Below are positions 6,087 through 10,767 of a stretch of 12,984 bases of DNA, piece after piece. Numbering within the stretch: position 1 is the stretch's first letter; every line of letters begins with the position of its first letter. Origin of the DNA: JAOUFP01 sp947085825 (GTDB lineage Bacteria > Nitrospirota > Thermodesulfovibrionia > Thermodesulfovibrionales > UBA6898); NCBI GenBank assembly GCA_947085825.1, contig CAMTXX010000015.1, positions 1 to 12,984 on the forward strand, written 5' to 3'. The notes under the pieces were generated by a model. It was not told where the DNA came from. It did not search any database and saw only the letters and a list, made by a program, of their open reading frames with translations. Both the position numbers and the translations under genes were made by a program.

Positions 6087-6533
6087 TTGCTCCTGCGGCT
6101 GAAAGCTCTCGTTATCACCGGCCCAACCGGAACAGGTAAAACTTATATTGCTGAAGCTATCGGCCTACATGCCTGCAAAATAGGATACCCTGCTCAAAAG
6201 ATCAGATATAAAAAATTGTTTGAAGAAATACAGGCGGCAAAAGGAACCGGGGTATATCTGAACTACCTGCAGAAGCTGCAAAAGATTAAAGTCCTTATAA
6301 TTGATGATTTTGCTATGCAGCCTATAACCCGGGACCAGCTTTGTGAGTTAATGGAACTCATTGAAGAACGAGATCAATTAGGGCCTGTTATCATTACTAC
6401 TCAGTATCCGTCGAATAAATGGCATTCTTTGTTTGATGATCCAACTATAGCTGATGCTATTTGTGACCGGCTTATTCCAATTGCAATAAAATTAAATCTC
6501 AAGGGGAAACCTTTAAGAGGAAAAAAGGAATAA
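6087..6533 (+). pseudogene. istB: IstB-like ATPase of an IS21-family element, 5'-truncated
   Basis: IstB is the AAA+ helper ATPase of IS21-family transposition. The 148 residues contain Walker A GPTGTGKT (12-19), Walker B VLIIDDF (69-75), the sensor-like TTQYP (104-108) and the typical tail CDRLIPIAIKLNLKGKPLRGKK. Normal IstB has about 90-100 more residues before Walker A; here a TAA at 6084 and unrelated sequence directly precede the frame, and only a TTG without ribosome-binding site could start it. No IstA transposase is present. It is a decayed remnant that followed the CopG antitoxin gene after some rearrangement. Confidence 0.85.
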
Positions 6534-6627
6534 AACAGCAAAATAGCTTGAACAAAATGACCAATTCCTATATCGTAAATGAAAGGATCGTTTAAAATAA
6601 ATTCATCAGCTTTTGAATGAGATAATT

Positions 6628-6673
6628 CCGGTCAATCTAAATGGGATTGGCCGGTCAACTTCGTGGGATTAGG
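6628..6673 (+). repeat. Tandem terminal repeats of the IS21-like element (right end)
   Basis: Two adjacent 23-bp units share CCGGTCAA and TGGGATT (6628-6650 and 6651-6673). IS21-family ends carry such multiple short direct repeats as transposase sites. They lie about 100 bases after the istB stop, where the right end is expected. The stretch between, 6534-6627, is AT-rich and has no gene. Confidence 0.6.
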
Positions 6674-6719
6674 CAGCAACCGTTTTGATACGATTCGACC
6701 AATTATTGCGGGAGGATAT

Positions 6720-6989
6720 ATGCCAACCATTAGCATGTTTTATGGGATTCTGGTTTTAATGTTTTTCAAGGACAACCGTCGTCATCACCTTCCACATATT
6801 CACATCCGTTATCAGGACAATAATGCATCTGTTTCAATCGAAGACGGCAATATTCTTGAAGGTACGCTACCTAATAAGCAACTCAAGATGGTTCAAGCAT
6901 GGATAGAAATCCATAGGGAAGAGTTAATGGTTGACTGGGAGCTCGCGGTTAATGGCGAGGAGCCTTTCAGAATAGCGCCATTGCAATAA
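6720..6989 (+). CDS. DUF4160 domain protein
   Basis: The 89-residue product fits the DUF4160 family: MPTISMFYGILVLMFF at the start, then the hallmark DNRRHHLPHIHIRYQDNNASVSIEDG, and the helix KMVQAWIEIHREELMVDWELA. The His cluster (HHLPHIHI) is the most conserved part. I chose ATG 6720 because GGAGG (6711-6715) precedes it; the open frame extends upstream only into the IS21-like terminal repeats. Its biochemical role is not established; genes of this family very often precede a DUF2442 gene and are treated as candidate toxin-antitoxin pairs. Here the partner follows after 10 bases. Confidence 0.85.
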   Translation: MPTISMFYGILVLMFFKDNRRHHLPHIHIRYQDNNASVSIEDGNILEGTLPNKQLKMVQAWIEIHREELMVDWELAVNGEEPFRIAPLQ

Positions 6990-6999
6990 GGAGGAATAA

Positions 7000-7254
7000 A
7001 TGCTGATTGATGTTGTGAGCGTCAAGCCTCAGAAGGATTTTTATCTGGTATTGGAGTTTGAAAACGGAGAGCGCAGACTTTTCGATATGCGTCCTCTTCT
7101 TGAGAGAAAACCGTGGAACCGTATTGCGAATTTGCATATGTTCGAGCGTGCAAGGGTTGATTATGGGACCGTAGTTTGGCCGGGGGAAATTGATATTGCC
7201 CCCGAAACTCTTTATGACGAATCAACTCCGATCGACAAAAATGCCTCCAACTAG
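7000..7254 (+). CDS. DUF2442 domain protein
   Basis: The 84 residues match DUF2442: a first strand VVSVKPQKDFYLVLEFENGERRLFDMRPLL, then RVDYGTVVWPGEIDIAPETLYDEST, which contains the diagnostic W-P-x-x-I-D-I-x-P-E-x-L-Y motif. A strong Shine-Dalgarno (AAGGAGG) stands just before the ATG, ten bases after the DUF4160 stop. The protein is small, acidic and cytoplasmic. DUF2442 has been proposed to bind DNA or the DUF4160 partner; neither can be shown from sequence alone. Confidence 0.85.
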   Translation: MLIDVVSVKPQKDFYLVLEFENGERRLFDMRPLLERKPWNRIANLHMFERARVDYGTVVWPGEIDIAPETLYDESTPIDKNASN

Positions 7255-7256
7255 TC

Positions 7257-7280
7257 ATTCCAGCGGGGAACCCGCTGAAT
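7257..7280. repeat. Short hairpin after the DUF2442 gene
   Basis: CAGCGGG (7261-7267), loop GAA and CCCGCTG (7271-7277) form a perfect stem, flanked by ATTC and GAAT. No T-run follows, so it is not a standard terminator. The CATTCC..GAAT frame resembles the hairpins at 12829-12905 and may be a divergent member of that family. Confidence 0.5.
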
Positions 7281-7294
7281 TCCGCGTTAGGCAA

Positions 7295-7589
7295 GGTAAT
7301 GTCAAAAGTAATATGAAAAATGAGAGAAAAAAATGAAACCACAGAGGCCACAGCCAACAGTAGGCGCTTTAAGCGAGAGGCAAGGCATTTAATATGGCAA
7401 ATAAGTCTGAAAAGAACAGGGCAAATATTTCAAAGAGTTAACTCTGTGAACTCTAAAGAAGCTTCAGGAGAAAGGATAAAGAATAAGAGACAGGACAAGA
7501 GATCACAGAGGGAGAAGGCTTTAAGGCAGTTAAGCTGCTGTTAATTAAAAATATCTCCGTGTTCTCTGTGGTTAATTTTTGACAATACG
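7295..7589. repeat. MITE-like palindromic element, copy A
   Basis: The ends GGTAATGTCAAAAGT (7295-7309) and TTTTTGACAATACG (7576-7589) are imperfect inverted repeats and match those of copy B (9071-9235). Next inside lie ACCACAGAGGCCACAG (7338-7353) and CTCCGTGTTCTCTGTGGT (7555-7572), again complementary. The 200-base interior differs from copy B and has no convincing gene; a 74-codon open frame in it is lysine/arginine-rich and looks fortuitous. This element fills most of the gap between the DUF2442 gene and the ExeA-type remnant. Confidence 0.7.
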
Positions 7590-7764
7590 TTAAGACACAG
7601 AAGGAGGACGACAAATGAAAAATCCCTACAGTGTGTTCTTCGGATTCAAGAGAGAGCCGTTCTCGCAGGATCTAAGAGTGGAGGAGATGCTTCAAAGTCA
7701 GGCGGTTGCCGGAGCAAAGGAACGCTTTCTGTATGCAGTTGATATCGGCGCGATTGCTGTTATT

Positions 7765-7784
7765 ATCCCGAAAGCATTCGGGAC
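7765..7784 (+). repeat. 20-bp palindrome, copy 2
   Basis: ATCCCGAAAGCATTCGGGAC is identical over all 20 bases to copy 4 (10429-10448) and nearly self-complementary. It stands in place of the first codons of the Walker A loop of the ExeA-type remnant. Confidence 0.85.
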
Positions 7785-7892
7785 AGCGGCAAGTCCTCTG
7801 CCCTGAGATTGGCCTCCTCAGGGCTTCATCCCTCGGAGTATCGCATCCTCTATATTACCGCCACTTCAGGAACCATTGCGGAACTGTATAAG

Positions 7893-7910
7893 TCCCGAAA
7901 GCGTTCGGGA
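7893..7910 (+). repeat. 20-bp palindrome, copy 3 (one-base variant core)
   Basis: TCCCGAAAGCGTTCGGGA differs from copies 2 and 4 by one base (A to G). It begins exactly after the last codon (AAG, 7890-7892) with homology to ExeA-type ATPases. Confidence 0.8.
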
Positions 7911-8005
7911 TTACTGTTGGGATTGCTTTAATGATAAAACTCAGGCCGGTTTAATCCAAAATCTAACACGGGATAAATAATCCTTTCTGATGCATTTCGA
8001 ATACG

Positions 8006-8857
8006 CTAAAAAAGGATCCCTGCATATCCTACCGCCATCTCGAACTCTCCTTCCGGCATAACGTCGTGGCTGGTGGTATATTCGAGTAGATACCCTTTCT
8101 CAGCGCCCATCGCCTTTGCAGCAGCTACTGTTGCCGCAAACGCTCCGGAGCCGCAGGCATTATGACTTTTCTGCGCCTCTTTTCTGAGCTCGCTAGATCT
8201 CATCCGGAGCGCCAGCTCTATTATCCTTGAGTCGTTTTCCTTCATCCGTTTTTTTGCCTCCTCACCATAACCATACGGAGTAAAGCCATAGGAGTCACCG
8301 TAATGGGTCAGATCGGTTGTGCCGACGACCACAATCTTCTTCCCCATCCCTGATACCGCCTCTCCGATCTTTTTGCCTGTTATGTGTGCGTTCTCGTCAG
8401 GGGGTATCGCTACCGGCACTATCTTTGCTTCAGGGCAGAGGTATTTTATGAAGGGGAGTTGGACCTCTATGGCATGTTCACCTTCATGAGCTTCAGGGTC
8501 TTCGATAACATCTCCGGAGAGGAGGTCGAGAAGAGTTTCCGCGACTTCTTCATCGATCTTGACATCGCCTAAGGGTGTTGACCAGGAGCCGTGGGCGTAG
8601 ATGGAATTGCCCTGCGGCTTCCAGGTATGGACTGCGCCGAGCAGGATGAACGTGTCGGGAACGGTCTTTACGCTTATGCACTTGAAGACCTTCGCAGCCA
8701 CAGCCCCGGAAAAGACCCATCCTGCATGGGGGACTATGCCGGCGACCGCCTTTGCAGGCTCCTTCGGCGCCTTATAGTCTTTTAAGAAACGCTCTATCTG
8801 GGCGCTGCAGTCACCGGAATAAAAATGTCTTGCGTAAGGCTGTCTGGTCATCAGCAT
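8006..8857 (-). CDS. amrB: MEMO-like family protein (AmmeMemoRadiSam system protein B)
   Basis: The 283-residue cytoplasmic protein has the LigB/MEMO fold signature. Residues matching the metal/active-site set of MEMO proteins are visible: PHAGW with H44, GAVHTWK with H77, TDLTHYG with D182 and H185, and CGSGAF with C235; EGEHAIEVQLPF (125-136) is the family's most conserved block. AmmeMemoRadiSam systems pair this protein with an AMMECR1 protein and a radical SAM enzyme; neither is complete next to it, though a radical SAM stump lies 600 bases upstream. The exact reaction is not known to me. The start at 8857 has AGGAGGT seven bases upstream (8865-8871); a second ATG two codons in (8851) is possible. 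It appears monocistronic. Confidence 0.9.
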   Translation of the reverse strand: MLMTRQPYARHFYSGDCSAQIERFLKDYKAPKEPAKAVAGIVPHAGWVFSGAVAAKVFKCISVKTVPDTFILLGAVHTWKPQGNSIYAHGSWSTPLGDVKIDEEVAETLLDLLSGDVIEDPEAHEGEHAIEVQLPFIKYLCPEAKIVPVAIPPDENAHITGKKIGEAVSGMGKKIVVVGTTDLTHYGDSYGFTPYGYGEEAKKRMKENDSRIIELALRMRSSELRKEAQKSHNACGSGAFAATVAAAKAMGAEKGYLLEYTTSHDVMPEGEFEMAVGYAGILF

Positions 8858-8887
8858 CTTTTATACCTCCTGTAAAAAATGTTACCC

Positions 8888-8915
8888 GCTATAGCATTAG
8901 TACCTTTCATGTAAA
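8888..8915 (-). promoter_or_regulatory. Probable promoter of the MEMO-like gene
   Basis: On the minus strand TTTACA (8915-8910), 16 bases and TATAGC (8893-8888) stand about 30 bases before the start codon, leaving room for the Shine-Dalgarno. Match is moderate. Confidence 0.4.
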
Positions 8916-9023
8916 GTGTATCAATATTTACCACGACATACTACAAGTATTCTCAGACGCTAATAAGCAAATTGCAGATATTAGCGACCACAACTGTTGA
9001 ATTTAGGACAGCCGGAGATCCCG

Positions 9024-9032
9024 TGATATAAT
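9024..9032 (+). promoter_or_regulatory. Extended -10 upstream of MITE-like copy B, probable original promoter of the fmdB-type gene
   Basis: TGATATAAT (9024-9032) is an extended -10 with perfect TATAAT on the plus strand. The next plus-strand gene is the zinc-ribbon gene at 9260, and the 165-base element (9071-9235) lies between. The rest of the gap 8916-9023 has no gene that I can support. Confidence 0.4.
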
Positions 9033-9070
9033 TGATCGAGGTACTGGTAACAAAAACCTCTCCGGAAAGG

Positions 9071-9235
9071 GGTAATGTCAAAAGTTTTATGAAAAAAGAG
9101 GGGAAGACATGAAAATACAGAAATTCACCACAGAGGACACAGAGGAAAAGAGCTTTAGATTTTTAAAAAGCTCTGTAACCCCATGATTTTATTCTGTTAT
9201 CTCTGTGTTCTCTGTGGTTAATTTTTGACAATACG
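9071..9235. repeat. MITE-like palindromic element, copy B
   Basis: Ends GGTAATGTCAAAAGT (9071-9085) and TTTTTGACAATACG (9222-9235) are imperfect inverted repeats. Inside, ACCACAGAGGACACAGAG (9127-9144) pairs with CTCTGTGTTCTCTGTGGT (9201-9218) over 18 positions (one G-U), and within that AGAGCTTT (9150-9157) pairs with AAAGCTCT (9167-9174). The nested hairpins and shared ends with copy A mark a mobile palindromic repeat without coding capacity. The right end carries an outward TTGACA. Repeats with CCACAGAGAACACAGAG-like arms are seen in many environmental bacterial genomes. Confidence 0.75.
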
Positions 9236-9259
9236 ATATGGGAATGAAGGAGGGATGGT

Positions 9260-9427
9260 ATGCCGGCATATGAATATATCTGTAAGGACTGCAACAGGGA
9301 ATTCACGGTCTTTCTCTCGATCAGTGAATATGAGGTAATTACGACGATCAAGTGTCCTCAATGTGACAGCGATAATGTTCAGAGGAAGTTAACGGGATTC
9401 TTTGTCAAGACGAGCAGAAAATCCTAA
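9260..9427 (+). CDS. FmdB-type zinc ribbon protein
   Basis: This 55-residue protein was too short for a usual ORF cut-off but is well supported: MPAYEYICKDCNREF with C8-x2-C11, then IKCPQCDSDNVQRKLTGFF with C32-x2-C35, the two Cys pairs of a zinc ribbon, in the arrangement of the FmdB (CxxC_CxxC_SSSS) family. A strong GGAGGG (9249-9254) precedes the ATG by five bases. FmdB-type proteins are thought to be regulatory, after the gene next to formamidase; a specific target is unknown. It lies directly downstream of MITE-like copy B and converges on the radical SAM stump with a 32-base gap. Confidence 0.88.
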   Translation: MPAYEYICKDCNREFTVFLSISEYEVITTIKCPQCDSDNVQRKLTGFFVKTSRKS

Positions 9428-9459
9428 GGTTTTCTACAGGGCATGGCGGCAAATTATTA

Positions 9460-9669
9460 TCAGACGGTCACACCGTCGAGTCTCTTCAGCCCTGCTTTGA
9501 TCGCATGTTCTATCGCCGCGGAGTATTCCCTGTCGGTGCTCCTCCTGTTCAGGGGAGGGTTTTCAAAGGCCTTATAACAGGGATGGCACTGGTCCATGAT
9601 ATTGACGTAGGTATTCTTTGATATCTCCTCTGTGATAAATTTTACGATTTCTGCTTTAGTCAGGGGCTG
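9460..9669 (-). pseudogene. C-terminal stump of a radical SAM protein (COG1313/PflX-like)
   Basis: On the minus strand about 69 codons read LTKAEIVKFITEEISK, then YVNIMDQCHPCYKAFENP, LNRRSTDREYSAAIEHAIKAGLKRLDG, ending in TGA (9462-9460). The NIMDQ-x-x-P-x-YKA and LNRR-x-T-x-x-EY segments are typical of the C-terminal end of radical SAM proteins annotated as pyruvate formate-lyase activating-like. The CxxxCxxC cluster region is gone, and the sequence upstream is immediately the vapBC promoter, with no start codon. I infer that the vapBC insertion or a deletion removed the 5' four fifths. The family call is from remembered motifs. Confidence 0.6.
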
Positions 9670-9717
9670 TTGACATTTAAAGGATCGCGACGTATATTAT
9701 ATTTAGTTGTATACGTC
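9670..9717 (+). promoter_or_regulatory. Promoter and inverted-repeat operator of vapBC
   Basis: TTGACA (9670-9675), a 17-base spacer and TATATT (9693-9698) make a strong promoter. A perfect 8-bp inverted repeat, GACGTATA (9689-9696) and TATACGTC (9710-9717), overlaps the -10 and start region, as expected for autorepression by the antitoxin. A Shine-Dalgarno (GGAGG) precedes ATG 9737. Confidence 0.75.
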
Positions 9718-9736
9718 ATAATTTTGGAGGTCCGAT

Positions 9737-9979
9737 ATGCAAACAAAACTCACTCTTCGGCTCGAAGAGCAATTAATTGAAAATGCAAAATCTTACGCCG
9801 CTCGTGCGGGCAAATCGGTGTCACAGATTGTTGCGGATTACTTCAAGTTGCTGACATCTGAAAAAAAGAAAGGTCTTCCACCATCAGCCCCGGTAACTCA
9901 ATCCCTTCGTGGAAGGCTGCGGGAGTCAAAGCTTGATGAAAAAGACTACAAAAAATTTCTGGAGGAAAAATACCTTTGA
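9737..9979 (+). CDS. vapB: VapB-type antitoxin (ribbon-helix-helix; DUF6364-like)
   Basis: The 80 residues have a ribbon-helix-helix at 4-40 (KLTLRLEEQLIENAKSYAARAG, KSVSQIVADYFKLL) and a basic, proline-containing C-terminal tail (LRGRLRESKLDEKDYKKFLEEKYL) that would occupy the PIN toxin active site. It is expected to neutralise the toxin and, with it, bind the inverted repeat at 9689-9717. The stop overlaps the toxin's TTG start by three bases (TTGA), showing coupled translation. Confidence 0.85.
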   Translation: MQTKLTLRLEEQLIENAKSYAARAGKSVSQIVADYFKLLTSEKKKGLPPSAPVTQSLRGRLRESKLDEKDYKKFLEEKYL

Positions 9980-10392
9980 AAGTTCTGTTTGATACAAACA
10001 TAGTGCTTGATGTGCTTATGGACAGGATGCCGTATTCGGAAGCCGCTGTTGAGCTTTTTTCCAAAGTGGAAAATGGAGCTATCATTGGATATTTATGCGG
10101 CACTACCATAACTACCGTATATTATCTTGCATCCAAAGTTGTGGGCGCTGCAAGGGCACAAAAAGAAATCAAAAAACTACTGGGTCTCTTTGAGGTTGCT
10201 CCTGTCAATAGGCCTGTCCTCGAATCCGCTCTTATCGCCGATTTTAACGATTTCGAAGATGCGGTGATTCATGAAGCCGCCTGTCATGTCGGAGCCGATG
10301 CAATTGTGACGCGTAATCAGAAGGATTACAAGAAATCCCAAATATCCGTTTACACCTCAACAGAGCTAGCAAGAATATTGCAGATGATGTGA
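9976..10392 (+). CDS. vapC: VapC-type PIN-domain toxin ribonuclease
   Basis: The 138 residues form a PIN domain, a Mg-dependent nuclease that as VapC cleaves tRNA or rRNA. Acidic and neighbouring residues are visible: D6 in LFDTN, the DFEDAV block (D92, D95) and IVTRNQKDY (N114, D117) near the C-terminus. The start is TTG 9976, supported by GGAGG at 9961-9965 and by the MKVLFDTN beginning that fits the family; no ATG lies suitably nearby. The length is normal. The pair sits between the radical SAM stump and the tRNA terminator, and the toxin converges on the tRNA operon. Confidence 0.9.
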   Translation: MKVLFDTNIVLDVLMDRMPYSEAAVELFSKVENGAIIGYLCGTTITTVYYLASKVVGAARAQKEIKKLLGLFEVAPVNRPVLESALIADFNDFEDAVIHEAACHVGADAIVTRNQKDYKKSQISVYTSTELARILQMM

Positions 10393-10410
10393 AGTATCTT
10401 GAGCAGAGAT

Positions 10411-10456
10411 GAAAAAGAAAAAGGGGCCATCCCGAAAGCATTCGGGACAACCCCCT
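10411..10456 (-). terminator. Terminator of the tRNA-Lys/tRNA-Glu operon with a palindrome in its loop
   Basis: On the minus strand AGGGG(G) (10456-10451) pairs with CCCCT (10426-10422), followed by TTTTCTTTTTC. The 20-bp palindrome copy 4 lies between the arms, so the RNA can form a second stem inside the first. It starts nine bases after the tRNA-Glu CCA. Confidence 0.7.
10429..10448 (+). repeat. 20-bp palindrome, copy 4
   Basis: ATCCCGAAAGCATTCGGGAC is identical to copy 2 at 7765-7784. Here it is bracketed by the G and C arms of the tRNA terminator. Confidence 0.85.
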
Positions 10457-10464
10457 GAATTTGT

Positions 10465-10542
10465 TGGCGTCCCCAGCGGGATTCGAACCCGCGTTACCGC
10501 CTTGAAAGGGCGATGTCCTAGGCCAGGCTAGACGATGGGGAC
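10465..10542 (-). tRNA. tRNA-Glu, anticodon TTC
   Basis: The 78-base minus-strand gene has the acceptor stem GTCCCCA with TGGGGAC, an anticodon stem-loop with loop CTTTCAA (anticodon TTC), a T arm GCGGGTTCGAATCCCGC, discriminator G and encoded CCA. All arms pair. It decodes GAA/GAG. It lies downstream of tRNA-Lys in the same direction. Confidence 0.95.
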
Positions 10543-10545
10543 ATT

Positions 10546-10649
10546 AAAAAACCGTAAACCGTAATGAGTTATGGGTAAATACCGCTCCATTTGCCGCCTG
10601 TCAGGCCTTTTGCTCATCACGCCTCACTCGTTACTCATCACGGTTTTTT
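10546..10649 (-). repeat. Imperfect inverted repeat between the two tRNA genes
   Basis: CCGTAATGAGT (10559-10569) pairs with ACTCATCACGG (10633-10643) with one mismatch, and outer A6 (10546-10551) and T6 (10644-10649) extend it. The 63-base loop holds a CGTGATGAG duplicate. On the minus strand the stem is followed by T-runs (TTTACGGTTTTTT) immediately before tRNA-Glu, so it could act as a processing or partial termination site. Confidence 0.5.
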
Positions 10650-10724
10650 GGTGAGCCGCGTTGGATTCGAACCAACGACCCACGCCTTAAAAGGGCGTTG
10701 CTCTACCTACTGAGCTAGCGGCCC
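10649..10724 (-). tRNA. tRNA-Lys, anticodon TTT
   Basis: The 76-base minus-strand gene has acceptor GGGCCGC with GCGGCTC (one G-U), D arm GCTCAGTAGGTAGAGC, anticodon loop CTTTTAA (anticodon TTT), T arm GTTGGTTCGAATCCAAC, discriminator A and encoded CCA. It decodes AAA/AAG. Confidence 0.95.
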
Positions 10725-10737
10725 AATTTAGGCTTTT

Positions 10738-10767
10738 AATTTACCTTTTAAATGGTTTTCTTGTCAA
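10738..10767 (-). promoter_or_regulatory. Promoter of the tRNA operon overlapping the aconitase stop codon
   Basis: On the minus strand a perfect TTGACA (10767-10762) contains the aconitase TGA stop (10766-10764). Eighteen bases later TAAATT (10743-10738) serves as a plausible -10, putting the RNA start about seven bases before tRNA-Lys. Confidence 0.5.

Larger units (their letters stand above)
7615..7931 (+). pseudogene. ExeA/GspA-type AAA ATPase, frameshifted and 3'-truncated
   Basis: A strong Shine-Dalgarno (GAAGGAGG) precedes ATG 7615. The start MKNPYSVFFGFKREPFSQD, then AVAGAKERFLYAVDIGAIAVI, matches ExeA-like ATPases of about 270 residues that accompany transposons or secretion genes. 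Just before the Walker A loop the sequence is replaced by palindrome copy 2 (7765-7784), after which the protein continues in another frame: SGKSSALRLASSGLHPSEYRILYITATSGTIAELYK. At 7893 palindrome copy 3 begins and homology stops; the frame ends at TAA 7929-7931. About 60 percent of the protein is missing. The TGEVG part of Walker A is lost, so the product cannot work. Confidence 0.75.

Noticed and set aside
7320..7544. 74-codon open frame between the DUF2442 gene and the ExeA-type remnant
   Set aside because: It lies inside the palindromic element, is made of Lys/Arg-rich repeats of that DNA and has no family likeness.
7615..7806. Intact 63-residue gene
   Set aside because: The N-terminal part matches a much longer ATPase and the last residues come from the palindrome and a shifted frame; it is a pseudogene.
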